Assembly: GCF_003014595.1 (NCBI RefSeq)
Contig: NZ_PYGK01000001.1
Span: 744,001 to 808,000, forward strand
Origin: Chitinophaga ginsengisoli
GTDB taxonomy: Bacteria; Bacteroidota; Bacteroidia; Chitinophagales; Chitinophagaceae
Length of the DNA stretch: 64,000 nucleotides
Direction: 5' to 3'
Made by a program: the position numbers and the translations under genes. Below the pieces are notes generated by a model that was not told the DNA's origin, did no database searches, and worked only from the letters and a program-made list of their open reading frames with translations. Each line of letters starts with the position of its first letter. The first letter of the stretch is position 1. Of this stretch, positions 25,100 through 34,140 are shown in pieces.

Positions 25100-25750
25100 A
25101 TGAAAGCATTTAACTTTTTTATTCTATATCGTCTGCCATTGGGTATTATCTTCCTGTTAGGTGGTATTGCACTGGGAATAACCATAGGTTGGTGGGAAGC
25201 TACTATTCTGCTGCTGATTGGTGTGGTATGTCTGGTTACACACTTCATGTTCGGCCCAATGAGGCTGGTACAGGAAGCGGTTGAAGCCGGTGACATTGAT
25301 AAGGCGATGGGAATGATGAACAAGATCGCTTTCCCTAAACTGCTCTACAAACCGATCCGCTCTGTGTATTACTTCATGCAGAGTAATATGGCGATGTACA
25401 ATAAAGACCTGGACAAAGCAGAAGCAACGATCCGCCAGAGTATTAAATCCGGTAGCCCGATGAAGGAATACGAAGGTATGCAGTACTTCCAGCTGGGAAC
25501 CATCGCTTACCAGAAGAACGACATGAAGGAAGCCGACCAGAACCTCAAGAAAGCAGTGAGAATGGGGCTGCCTGACAAAGAAAATACTGCTGCTGCACTG
25601 CTTACCCTGGCTTCCATTGCCATGAGCCGCAGGGACTTTAAAACAGCAAAAGATTACTTCCGCAGGGCTAAGGCACAAAAGCCAACTACCGCACAGATAG
25701 TAAGCCAGATAAAAGAAATGGACAAATACATCTCCCGTATGCCCGGTTGA
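25100..25750 (+). CDS. membrane-anchored tetratricopeptide-repeat protein
   Basis: A 216-residue protein. Two closely spaced hydrophobic segments (LPLGIIFLLGGIALGITIGWW and ATILLLIGVVCLVTHFMF) anchor it near the N-terminus. Residues about 55-210 form TPR-like helices (FMQSNMAMYNKDLDKAEAT, YFQLGTIAYQKNDMKEADQN, LASIAMSRRDFKTAKDYFRR). The TPR part probably faces the cytoplasm and binds partner proteins. No known named family. Own promoter and terminator make it monocistronic. Confidence 0.85.
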   Translation: MKAFNFFILYRLPLGIIFLLGGIALGITIGWWEATILLLIGVVCLVTHFMFGPMRLVQEAVEAGDIDKAMGMMNKIAFPKLLYKPIRSVYYFMQSNMAMYNKDLDKAEATIRQSIKSGSPMKEYEGMQYFQLGTIAYQKNDMKEADQNLKKAVRMGLPDKENTAAALLTLASIAMSRRDFKTAKDYFRRAKAQKPTTAQIVSQIKEMDKYISRMPG

Positions 25751-25766
25751 TGACCTGCTTATAAAA

Positions 25767-25804
25767 GAAAAGGCGTCCTGCATAAACGGGACGCCTTTTC
25801 TTAT
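25767..25804 (+). terminator. rho-independent terminator after the TPR gene
   Basis: GAAAAGGCGTCC pairs exactly with GGACGCCTTTTC, with a 10-nt loop and T-rich tail. Confidence 0.9.
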
Positions 25805-25863
25805 TGCTGTAATTATTCGTATCTATGATACTATATTGAAATATGTAATAACCAATTAAACCT

Positions 25864-25871
25864 TATTTTTG
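25864..25871 (+). promoter_or_regulatory. Bacteroidota -7 box of the MarC gene
   Basis: TATTTTTG lies 20 nt before the ATG at 25891. No good -33 match. Confidence 0.5.
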
Positions 25872-25890
25872 TCCAAAACACACTAATCCT

Positions 25891-26466
25891 ATGTTCGGTT
25901 TGTTCAGCTTTGACCAGATTCTGGCTATTACCTTTACGCTTTTTGCAGTTATCGATATTGTGGGATCTATTCCCGTGCTGATATCGCTGAAGGAAAAGTT
26001 GGGCCATATCGACTCAGGAAAGGCTACTATCGCCTCAGGCTTCCTGATGGTGCTGTTCCTCCTGGTAGGTAAACCATTCCTGAACCTGCTGAGCGTAGAT
26101 ATTCACTCCTTTGCAGTAGCTGGTTCTATCGTAATCTTTGTGATCGGTCTGGAAATGATCCTGGGGGTGGAGTTTTTCAAAAGCGAGAAAGATACTAAAA
26201 CAGGCAGCCTGATTCCTATTGCCTTCCCGCTGATAGCCGGTTCCGGTACCCTGACCACCATTATGTCGCTCAAAGCCAACTATGAGGAAGTAAATATATT
26301 AGCGGGTATCCTTTTGAACCTGGTGATCATTTACGTCGTACTGCGCTCTCTGAGCTGGATAGAACGCATCCTGGGCAAAGCGGGGTTAATGGTGGTACGT
26401 AAGTTTTTTGGCGTGATCCTGCTGGCGATTGCCGTGAAGATCTTCAAGAGCAACCTGAATATGTGA
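25891..26466 (+). CDS. MarC-family integral membrane protein
   Basis: A 191-residue protein with about six hydrophobic segments. It has the MarC start (FDQILAITFTLFAVIDIVGSIPV) and the later GSGTLTTIMSL motif. MarC/UPF0056 proteins are inner-membrane proteins whose transport role (once called NAAT or multidrug related) is unproven. It is slightly shorter than the about 220 residues of E. coli MarC, as is usual in Bacteroidota. It is followed by tRNA-Arg. Confidence 0.88.
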   Translation: MFGLFSFDQILAITFTLFAVIDIVGSIPVLISLKEKLGHIDSGKATIASGFLMVLFLLVGKPFLNLLSVDIHSFAVAGSIVIFVIGLEMILGVEFFKSEKDTKTGSLIPIAFPLIAGSGTLTTIMSLKANYEEVNILAGILLNLVIIYVVLRSLSWIERILGKAGLMVVRKFFGVILLAIAVKIFKSNLNM

Positions 26467-26550
26467 TTGAAAATAAGTAGAGGGGCTTTTGTAATTGATC
26501 GTTAAATACATTAGTTTTGCCTTCCTTTCCTGGTGAACAGGATGGCTTCA

Positions 26551-26622
26551 GGCCTCGTAGTACAATGGATAGTATAAGAGTTTCCGAAGCTCCAGATACA
26601 GGTTCGATTCCTGTCGAGGCTA
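26551..26622 (+). tRNA. tRNA-Arg (anticodon CCG)
   Basis: A 72-nt cloverleaf: acceptor GGCCTCG / CGAGGCT, D arm GTAC/GTAT, anticodon loop TTCCGAA (anticodon CCG), variable AGAT, T arm ACAGG TTCGATT CCTGT, discriminator A, no encoded CCA. The first anticodon-stem pair is A-C, a mismatch. Confidence 0.93.
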
Positions 26623-26627
26623 CTTAA

Positions 26628-26660
26628 AAAGGACAGTTGGTTTGCCAGCTGTCCTTTCTT
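26628..26660 (+). terminator. terminator after tRNA-Arg(CCG)
   Basis: AAAGGACAGTTGG pairs with CCAGCTGTCCTTT (one G-T pair) and is followed by a T-rich tail. Confidence 0.85.
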
Positions 26661-26730
26661 ATTTATGCTGCGTTAGCATGATATTGTTGATTTCTCCTTC
26701 GGATAGACTTCACGTTCTTCCTGGCTCCAT

Positions 26731-27645
26731 TTATGCATGTGGCCTCATTTTGAAGAACATCTTTATGCAAAAGAGAAACTTCCTGAAAGCATTCCGCTTT
26801 TTCATTCCCAGGAAATAACGTTGATGCGTGAAGAACAGTTGCATACGTTTAAAGTTGTTCGCAAGAGAATAACTTCCATAACTATCATACAGCTCCTGAA
26901 AGATCTTTCTTTCCTTATCCAATGCTGCAGGACATGCATCGCGGAACAGGCTGAATATGGTCCTTGTATCCCTGAGTTTTGCCTGCAGATCAAGTTTCCC
27001 ACCAGTAATATTGGAACTGTGTTGCCTCCACTGTACAAATGCAGTATTGATGTATTTAATCTCACCATGTAATGTGGCGAAGAACGGCAGCCAGAGGTCA
27101 TAAGCCGCTTCTCTTGGATAAGGCATGGCTGCAACAGCGATAGCCCTTTTCATGATAAGGGAATGGCCTGCTACGCAGTTGTCTGTGGCAAAATACAGGC
27201 AACTGTCAAATGGTGTTTGGTGCTTAAGGTCAGAATGTTTCCACAGCGGCTGCAGATCCTCAGACACCAGCTGGGAATCGCTATAGACCATAGGATGATC
27301 GCCTATCGCGTTCATTAACAATGTTGTCTTTTCAGGTTGCCATATATCGTCCTGGTCGGAGAAGGAGATATACTCCCCTGTAGCGAGACTAACTGCTTTT
27401 TCGAAATTCCTGGTGTAACCAAGATTGGAAGCATTCCGGAATACACGGATGTGGCTATGTTTAGCAGCATACCTTTCAAGGATTTCAACCGTATTATCCT
27501 TACTGCAGTCATCTACAGCTACGATCTCAATATTGGGATAGGTTTGCGCAAGCAGCGAATCCATTTGTGCTTCCAGGAATCTTGCTCCATTGTAGGTAGC
27601 CATCACGATCGATACGAGAGGAAGCGGTTTTATTTCGCCAGACAT
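26731..27645 (-). CDS. family 2 glycosyltransferase
   Basis: A 304-residue GT-A fold transferase. The N-terminus PLVSIVMATYNGARFLEAQM binds the nucleotide sugar, VDDCSKDNT carries the first acidic motif, and SFSDQDDIWQPEK carries the metal-binding DxD-like site. The SDQDDIW form is typical of rhamnosyl- or galactosyl-type GT2 enzymes of cell-surface polysaccharide synthesis. No other polysaccharide genes are nearby, so the acceptor is unknown. Confidence 0.9.
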   Translation of the reverse strand: MSGEIKPLPLVSIVMATYNGARFLEAQMDSLLAQTYPNIEIVAVDDCSKDNTVEILERYAAKHSHIRVFRNASNLGYTRNFEKAVSLATGEYISFSDQDDIWQPEKTTLLMNAIGDHPMVYSDSQLVSEDLQPLWKHSDLKHQTPFDSCLYFATDNCVAGHSLIMKRAIAVAAMPYPREAAYDLWLPFFATLHGEIKYINTAFVQWRQHSSNITGGKLDLQAKLRDTRTIFSLFRDACPAALDKERKIFQELYDSYGSYSLANNFKRMQLFFTHQRYFLGMKKRNAFRKFLFCIKMFFKMRPHA

Positions 27646-27774
27646 AGAAAAAGAAAAGTACTATTAAAAATAGTCCGGTATGACCCGGTTCAGCGGCGTA
27701 AAAGTATTGATATTATTCAGATTTGCATAGAAAACGGCCTGTACTTGGACAACCTCGTCTGTACCGGAATAAAA

Positions 27775-27812
27775 AAGCGCTGAAGATAGTTGGAGCTATC
27801 ATCAGCGCTTAT
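27775..27812 (-). terminator. terminator of the SRPBCC gene
   Basis: AAGCGCTGAAGATAG pairs with CTATCATCAGCGCTT (one mismatch) around a 6-nt loop. It lies 18 bp past the stop at 27828, with a T-run on the minus strand. Confidence 0.85.
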
Positions 27813-27827
27813 ATTCAATCAGTTCGA

Positions 27828-28367
27828 TTATTTCTCTAAGTTCGATTTGAGGTTGGTAAGCCCGGTTTGCAGGTCATCACCGATCATTTTTTCAAAATCC
27901 ATGCATAACAGCATGAGGTTCATCGGATAATTCATATGCCCGTTGAAACCCCATTTTACCTTGGTGGAGGTTGGGGAAACGGCTTCCGTTTGCATATACG
28001 CCTGTTCGGTAGATTCAAAGGGTTTATAGAACCGTAATTCAAAATCGATCTTTTCACCTTCAGCGATCTTTTTAATCTCCTGTTCACCTTTACCTACGTC
28101 TTTTTTATCGCTGTCCCAGGCTGAAACAAAACCGACAGTACCATCGGTACCTGTATAGGTCTTTTTCATTGCAGGATCCATCATGGCCCATTTACTGTAG
28201 TTGTCCTGGTTTTTCAGGAGTTTGATGTAGTCAAAAACTTCCTGTTTAGGTTTATTGATCACTACTTCCCGTTCAACGCCATAACGTTTTTTAGTGAAGG
28301 CAGCGAGAATCAATACAATAGCAATCAGAACAACGATGACGAGCAGGATTTTCTTTAATGCTTTCAT
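27828..28367 (-). CDS. membrane-anchored SRPBCC-domain protein
   Basis: A 179-residue protein. An N-terminal hydrophobic segment (ILLVIVVLIAIVLILAAF) anchors it. Residues about 30-178 are an SRPBCC/polyketide-cyclase-like fold (VEREVVINKPKQEVFDYIKLLKN, WGFNGHMNYPMNLM). Such proteins bind hydrophobic ligands; the ligand is unknown. It is divergent from the JetABC operon and is probably not functionally related. Confidence 0.85.
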   Translation of the reverse strand: MKALKKILLVIVVLIAIVLILAAFTKKRYGVEREVVINKPKQEVFDYIKLLKNQDNYSKWAMMDPAMKKTYTGTDGTVGFVSAWDSDKKDVGKGEQEIKKIAEGEKIDFELRFYKPFESTEQAYMQTEAVSPTSTKVKWGFNGHMNYPMNLMLLCMDFEKMIGDDLQTGLTNLKSNLEK

Positions 28368-28558
28368 GTGTGTAGGTTTAAGTTACGTGAAATGGCCTTT
28401 TAGGCCTTTTTGATTTGTATCAACAACGTAAAGTAGGAATTGTTTTTAGCATAGTTTGTCTTATTCCTGCCATAACATGCGCCTGATAAGATCCCATTAT
28501 CCACATCCGTTCTCAAATCCATTTTTTTTCTCCAACTTACAGACCTTTGGGGATTTTT

Positions 28559-30028
28559 ATGAATAAAGACGATCTATATTGGTTAATATCCACCTCGCCA
28601 GCTATACAGATGTTGCGGTTGCGTAATACGCACTGGATCTTACCCTTCTTATATGGTGTTTTTAAAGAGGAGAACAGATTTTCAATTTCTGAGGTACAGC
28701 TGGTACGCCTGCTGGCCGAAACCCTGGGCCAACAGGACGATGGAACCGAAGACCTGGAAGAAGCAAAGATCAACTTTGGAGAGGATGAGGAAACCCGCGC
28801 CCGTAAATATATCCTGAACTGGGTACAGAAAAGGCTCCTGCAGGACCTTCCGGATGCGGAGGGTAATACCCAGTATCAGCTCAGCGCCTACACCGAGAAG
28901 GTGTTCCAGTGGATGCAGACCTTACAACTACGCCAGCACGTAGGTACAGAAAGCCGTTTTAAGCTGTTATTCAACTCCTTACGGGATATCGTGGAGAACA
29001 CAGAAGACGACAGGGCCAAAAAACTCGAAATACTGAAGAACAAACGGGCGGATATCGATAAAGAGATCAAAGCCCTGGAACTGGGTATTGTACCAGACAG
29101 GTACAACAACGCCCAGGTGGAAGAACGCCTGGAGTTGTTTACCCGCCTGTGTTATGAGTTGATTAGTGATTTCCGGGAAGTGGAGGATAATTTCAAGGCT
29201 ATCCACCGTACTATTGTAGAGCAGCATACCAAGGCAGAACAGAGCAAAGGCGCTATTATCGGGTTCGCCTTCGAAGCATATGACTCTTTGCGCAATAGTA
29301 ACCAGGGTAAGAGCTTTTATGCGTTCTGGGACTTCCTGATATCCCGCGCGGGACAGGAAGAATGGCGGGAGCTCACCGACCAGTTGCTGCACACCATAAC
29401 GGAAAGAAAGATCAGCGGTGATGAACAATTCCTGCAGAATATCAAATCCATGCTGCTACAGCAGGGCAAAACCGTGTATGATGCCAACGATAAAATGGCA
29501 GAAAAGCTCAGCCGTATTATCTCCGAAAAAGAAATAGCCAGACATAGACGCCTGCGGAAGCAGATCAATGGTATCAAGGAATTTGTCTTCGACCTGATTG
29601 AAGAAGATGACAATATTGATTGTGGCATTACTTTGGATGATAGTGCTGGCATCCGGATGGTAATGGAAAAGAAACTGGCGCTGGAACAAAAGAAAACAAT
29701 TGTCGATGTGAAACAGCCGGCAAATGCTACAGAGCAGATCGAAGATGTTACAAGGTTCAGCCGGTTACTCAATACTTCCTTTATCAGCCGGAAACAGCTA
29801 TGGGAGAAAGTGGAGCATGCACTGAAAGATAAGCAGACGGCTACGCTGAAAGAGGTGCTGGAACATTCTCCGCTGGAGAATGGCCTGGCAGAGATCATCA
29901 GTTATTATGATTTCCTGCGGGAGAAAGCCAGCCGTGCATATATCGTGAAAAACACGACAGAGCTGATTCCCCTGAATGCGGAAAAGACAAGATTTGTGGA
30001 AGTTCCCTATTTATTATTTGGTAAATAA
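28559..30028 (+). CDS. jetA: JetA-like/MksF-like kleisin (DUF3375)
   Basis: A 489-residue protein of the DUF3375 family, the kleisin subunit (MukF-like) of type I Wadjet and related SMC complexes. It begins SPAIQMLRLRNTHWILPFLYG, with an N-terminal winged-helix region, a long helical middle (KKLEILKNKRADIDKEIKALE), and the FYAFWDFLISRAGQEEW segment typical of DUF3375. I chose ATG 28559 over TTG 28547. It is first in the operon, with jetB 14 bp downstream. The family call is firm; whether it acts in plasmid defence or chromosome organisation depends on a missing JetD. Confidence 0.9.
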   Translation: MNKDDLYWLISTSPAIQMLRLRNTHWILPFLYGVFKEENRFSISEVQLVRLLAETLGQQDDGTEDLEEAKINFGEDEETRARKYILNWVQKRLLQDLPDAEGNTQYQLSAYTEKVFQWMQTLQLRQHVGTESRFKLLFNSLRDIVENTEDDRAKKLEILKNKRADIDKEIKALELGIVPDRYNNAQVEERLELFTRLCYELISDFREVEDNFKAIHRTIVEQHTKAEQSKGAIIGFAFEAYDSLRNSNQGKSFYAFWDFLISRAGQEEWRELTDQLLHTITERKISGDEQFLQNIKSMLLQQGKTVYDANDKMAEKLSRIISEKEIARHRRLRKQINGIKEFVFDLIEEDDNIDCGITLDDSAGIRMVMEKKLALEQKKTIVDVKQPANATEQIEDVTRFSRLLNTSFISRKQLWEKVEHALKDKQTATLKEVLEHSPLENGLAEIISYYDFLREKASRAYIVKNTTELIPLNAEKTRFVEVPYLLFGK

Positions 30029-30042
30029 CAGCGCCGACTATT

Positions 30043-30636
30043 ATGAGTACATCTAAAATATTACCTTATGCATCAGTAGTAGTGAAACTGCTGAAAGGCC
30101 CTGTGGAATACGTAGAGAAAGGTGCCTGGGAAAAATTGCTGCAATACAAGGTGGAACTGACCGGTTTCCTGCAGCAACTGGGATTGCTCCTCGTACTGGA
30201 TGAACAGGATGGCTACGCTTTTGTAAAACATGCACTTTCTGAAGATGATGAAGCATATGTAAGCTGGACACAAAGACGTTCTTTCAGCTATGAAGAAAGT
30301 ATTATGCTGGTATTGCTAAGGGAAATGATGGCTGAATTTGAGATCAGTGAATCCGCATCCCGTGAACTCATCAAGAAACGGCGGGAAATAAAAGAGTACG
30401 CAGAGCTCTTCTTTAAGGAAGGCGCCAGCCGTATCAAATTCCTGAAAGAAATAGACAGGTTAATAGATAAAGTAGAAGAAAGCGGTTTCCTGCATAAAAT
30501 GGAAAACCATGAAATGATAGACGAGCAGAAGTTCAGGATCAGGAAGATCATCAAAGCAAAAGTGGACAGTGAAGCACTGGAAAACTTTCAGCAGCAGTTG
30601 ATGGCGCATGCCGGAAATGCCGTACCTGCTGAATAA
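30043..30636 (+). CDS. jetB: JetB-like/MksE-like subunit (DUF4194)
   Basis: A 197-residue protein of the DUF4194 family, the MukE-like KITE subunit that bridges the kleisin and the SMC heads. Residues 1-75 resemble the first winged helix (VVVKLLKGPVEYVEKGAWEKLL). The SFSYEESIMLVLLREMMAEFE segment is the family signature. It lies between jetA (14 bp) and jetC (29 bp) in the usual order. Size is normal. Confidence 0.88.
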   Translation: MSTSKILPYASVVVKLLKGPVEYVEKGAWEKLLQYKVELTGFLQQLGLLLVLDEQDGYAFVKHALSEDDEAYVSWTQRRSFSYEESIMLVLLREMMAEFEISESASRELIKKRREIKEYAELFFKEGASRIKFLKEIDRLIDKVEESGFLHKMENHEMIDEQKFRIRKIIKAKVDSEALENFQQQLMAHAGNAVPAE

Positions 30637-30665
30637 CATACCTGTAAAAACCTTTTATTAGCACA

Positions 30666-33600
30666 ATGCAGTTAGACGTTTTTAGTACTGATAATCATAA
30701 AAGTGGATTCCGCTTGCAATACATGGAAGTATTCAACTGGGGTACATTTGATGAACATATACATAGTATCAAACCTAATGGTGACACCAGTTTGCTGACA
30801 GGTGCCAATGGTAGTGGCAAGACCACTTTCATTGATGCCCTGCTGACACTGATGGTACCGGAAAAGAAATACCGTTTTTATAACCAGAGTAGTGGTAGTG
30901 AGAAGAAGGGCGACAGAACAGAAGATTCCTATGTACTGGGTGGATATGGCATGGTCAATAACGAAGCGACTGGCATCACCAAAACTCTTTACCTGAGAGA
31001 AAGCAAGGAAGACGCCTACAGCATCCTGCTGGCCAACTTTGCAAATGAATCTGATCAGGCAGTGACGCTCTTCCAGGTGAGATATTTTGTGAACGGAGAT
31101 ATGCGTAAGATCTTCGGTGTGGCCCATCGTGCTATGCACATTGCTGATGATTTCAGCCCCTTTGACCTGGGCGGTAACTGGAAACGCCGTATCGACCAGT
31201 TATACAACAGGGGCGGTCGCAGGCAGGTGGAATGGTTCGACGCTGCCAGCAAATACGCACAACGTATGGTGGATGCCCTGGGTATGCAAAGCATACAGGC
31301 ATTACAGCTGTTCAACCAGACAGTGGGTATCAAGGTATTGGGGAACCTGGATGACTTCATCCGCACCAATATGCTGGAGCCGCGCAATATGGAAGAACAG
31401 TTCCAGGATCTCAAGAAACACCTCACTACCTTGCTGGACGCTCAGCGTAATATAGAAAAAGCAGAAGAGCAGATCCGCCTGCTGGAGCCTGTGAGGGAAC
31501 ATTATGAGAACTTCTCTTCCTATCAGACTACCATCACCCAGCTGAGACAGGAGTTAAATACTGCTACGATCTGGAACAGCTTTACACGGAATCAGCTGCT
31601 GACACAGGCACTGCTGGAACGCCGGCAGGAAGTACAGACACTCCGGAAGAAAATAGAAGAGGCGAAGATCAACATGGCTGACTTGCTGGAACAGGAACGT
31701 ACTACCCTGAACCTCCTGGAACAGAATAAAGCAGGACAGCGTCTGCAGCAACTGGAAAAAGAGATCCAGGACCTGGAGCGGAAACGCGAGGAAACAGAAG
31801 AGAACCTGAAAGACTTTTCCGCCTGGTGTGATACTTTGCACCTGAAGGAAAATGACCTGAATGATGAAGCAACCTATCAGCGGATACTGAAGGAAGTACA
31901 TCGTACTTCCCTGAAACTGGAAACAGAACAGCGCCTCAATGAAGAAGATGAGTATAGCGCCAAAAGGGTGAAAGAACGTGCGGAGGGTGAAAAAGAAACC
32001 CTGGAAAAGGAGATAGAGATGCTGCATCAGTCACGCAACAACATCCCCTCCCACCTGGTTGCATTACGTAAAGAGATCTGTAACAACCTGAAGATCGATG
32101 TGAGCGAGATCCTGTTTGCCGGGGAACTGATACAGGTGAAGGCAGAGGAAATTGAATGGCAGCCTGCCCTCGAAAAACTACTGCACTCTTTCTCGCTGCG
32201 TCTGTTGGTGCCAGAGAAACATTACAAGAAGGTAACTTCTTATGTAAACAATAACAACCTGCGTACACGCCTGATATATTATCAGATCAAGGAATCTGCT
32301 TTGACGCTGTATCCTGAAGATGATACCGTATATCACAAACTTGATTTCCATCCTGATCATAAATTGAGTCCCTGGGTACAGCAACAGATCATCCAGCAGT
32401 TCAGCTATGTGTGTGTGAATGATGAGAAAGCGCTGCAACGCCACGATATGGCGATCACTGTGGAAGGACTGATCAAGAACCGTGACAGGCACGAGAAAGA
32501 CGACAGGAGTAACAGTAATGATGCTTCCCGTTATGTAATGGGTTGGAACAACGAGCGTAAAAAAGATGCACTGATCTCCAAAAGGAATAAGCTGAATGAA
32601 GCGATCACTGCATCCAACGAGATCCTGCAGACCTGCAAGTCAAGATCCGGCCGTTTACAGAAACAGTTCTATGCAATAGGACGTTTGAAAGAACATAAAG
32701 GATTCGACGAGATCAATGTCGCTAAGATCCAGAAGAGTATTCGTAAAGCGCAGGAGCAGATAGGCTCACTGACAGATGAAAACCAGGAACTGGATGCATT
32801 GAAACAACAATTGTTGGATATTGAAAGGCAGAAGGAAGATAACGGGGAGGCACAGGCAATGCTGATCAGAAATGAGGCACTGGAACAGCGGAACATCGCC
32901 GATATGGAAGAAGAGCAACAGGCGATGCAACACTTGTTACAGCACATTACAGAAGCTGATAAGGATGAACTGCTGAACTTCCAGCAGCAGCATAGTCACC
33001 TGTTAGGTAACGTGACATTGGAGAACATCGCTGCTATTTATAAATCTCTCCGTGAGAACAAGGAGCAGGACCTCAAGCTGTCAGAAGATGCCCGTCATAA
33101 GGAAGAGGTGATGCTGAACAGAAGTATCAATCGTCTGAAGAGCCCTTCTGCCGAAGTCATACAGAAGTTCCCGGACTGGATAGCGGATGTACAGGCCTTC
33201 TCCGATGATGCAGTGCATGCTACAGAATATATCGAATGGCTGAATAAACTGACGAACGATAACCTGCCAGGATTCAAGAAGGACTTCGAAAGTTATATCA
33301 ACGTTACCATCACTTATAAGATCGGTGGACTGAATGAGGAAATGGAGAAGTGGGAGCGTGATATCTCCAATACGATCCAGAAGCTGAACCATTCCCTGAG
33401 TGGTATCAACTTCAACCGCCTGCCGGATACCTATATCCAGCTGGTGAAAAGACCGGTCGCTTCCGGTTCTGAAGCAAGGGAGTTCAAGGGGCGTTTGCTG
33501 GATGCTTTACCACAGGCGGCCAACTGGCAGCAGAGCAGCTTTGAAGAGAAAGCACAGCATTTCCGGGAAAAGGTAATGCCACTTATTGCTGCATTGGATG

Positions 33601-34067
33601 AGAGTGAAGCATATCGCCACCGCGTGCTGGATGCCCGTAACTGGTTTGAGTTCTGGGCAGATGAACGCTTCAGGGAAACGAATGAATCCAAGAAGATATA
33701 CAGGCAGATGGGACAGTTGTCGGGTGGTGAAAAAGCACAGCTGACATATACCATCCTGTGTAGTGCTATTGCTTACCAGTTTGGTATCACCCGGGAAGGA
33801 AAGAATGCGCGTAGCCTGCGGTTCATTGCGGTGGATGAGAGTTTCAGTAACCAGGATGAGGAGAAAGCAACTTACCTGATGGAGCTTTGTAAACAGTTAC
33901 ACCTGCAATTGCTCGTGGTTACGCCGAGCGATAAGATCCAGATCGTACAGCATTTCATTGCACATGTGCACCTGGTGCAGCGTGTGAATGGGCGTCACAG
34001 CGTGTTGTATAATATGACTGTGAAAGAATTGCAGAACAAGATGGAGGGTACCGGCGTCGCGGTCTAG
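30666..34067 (+). CDS. jetC: JetC-like/MksB-like SMC ATPase
   Basis: A 1133-residue SMC-like ATPase. The Walker A motif GANGSGKT is at residues 46-53, followed by the ATPase head (residues 1-280). Long coiled coils run about 290-480 and 640-850 around a hinge-like centre. The C-terminal head has the signature LSGGEKAQ (from L1018) and the Walker B AVDESFSNQ (Asp1057, Glu1058). It closes the operon: a perfect hairpin begins 21 bp after the stop. This is the motor that would extrude DNA loops; in Wadjet it hands small circular DNA to JetD for cleavage. Confidence 0.93.
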   Translation: MQLDVFSTDNHKSGFRLQYMEVFNWGTFDEHIHSIKPNGDTSLLTGANGSGKTTFIDALLTLMVPEKKYRFYNQSSGSEKKGDRTEDSYVLGGYGMVNNEATGITKTLYLRESKEDAYSILLANFANESDQAVTLFQVRYFVNGDMRKIFGVAHRAMHIADDFSPFDLGGNWKRRIDQLYNRGGRRQVEWFDAASKYAQRMVDALGMQSIQALQLFNQTVGIKVLGNLDDFIRTNMLEPRNMEEQFQDLKKHLTTLLDAQRNIEKAEEQIRLLEPVREHYENFSSYQTTITQLRQELNTATIWNSFTRNQLLTQALLERRQEVQTLRKKIEEAKINMADLLEQERTTLNLLEQNKAGQRLQQLEKEIQDLERKREETEENLKDFSAWCDTLHLKENDLNDEATYQRILKEVHRTSLKLETEQRLNEEDEYSAKRVKERAEGEKETLEKEIEMLHQSRNNIPSHLVALRKEICNNLKIDVSEILFAGELIQVKAEEIEWQPALEKLLHSFSLRLLVPEKHYKKVTSYVNNNNLRTRLIYYQIKESALTLYPEDDTVYHKLDFHPDHKLSPWVQQQIIQQFSYVCVNDEKALQRHDMAITVEGLIKNRDRHEKDDRSNSNDASRYVMGWNNERKKDALISKRNKLNEAITASNEILQTCKSRSGRLQKQFYAIGRLKEHKGFDEINVAKIQKSIRKAQEQIGSLTDENQELDALKQQLLDIERQKEDNGEAQAMLIRNEALEQRNIADMEEEQQAMQHLLQHITEADKDELLNFQQQHSHLLGNVTLENIAAIYKSLRENKEQDLKLSEDARHKEEVMLNRSINRLKSPSAEVIQKFPDWIADVQAFSDDAVHATEYIEWLNKLTNDNLPGFKKDFESYINVTITYKIGGLNEEMEKWERDISNTIQKLNHSLSGINFNRLPDTYIQLVKRPVASGSEAREFKGRLLDALPQAANWQQSSFEEKAQHFREKVMPLIAALDESEAYRHRVLDARNWFEFWADERFRETNESKKIYRQMGQLSGGEKAQLTYTILCSAIAYQFGITREGKNARSLRFIAVDESFSNQDEEKATYLMELCKQLHLQLLVVTPSDKIQIVQHFIAHVHLVQRVNGRHSVLYNMTVKELQNKMEGTGVAV

Positions 34068-34088
34068 TATACGGGGCTATACATTTTT

Positions 34089-34138
34089 AACTCCGTCAGC
34101 CATCCTTTTAAAAGGAGCGCTGACGGAGTTTTTATTTT
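34089..34138. terminator. strong terminator closing jetABC
   Basis: AACTCCGTCAGC (34089-34100) and GCTGACGGAGTT (34119-34130) form a perfect 12-bp stem followed by TTTATTTT. It lies between convergent genes, only 21 bp after jetC, leaving no room for a jetD gene. Confidence 0.92.
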
Positions 34139-34140
34139 CC

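Noticed and set aside
20358-26622. Integrative element between the two tRNA-Arg genes
   Set aside because: No integrase, att-like repeat of a tRNA end, or atypical gene content was seen; the genes between are ordinary.
29317-29898. A 193-residue Ser/Phe-rich frame antisense to jetA
   Set aside because: It is an antisense shadow of a gene with clear DUF3375 features.
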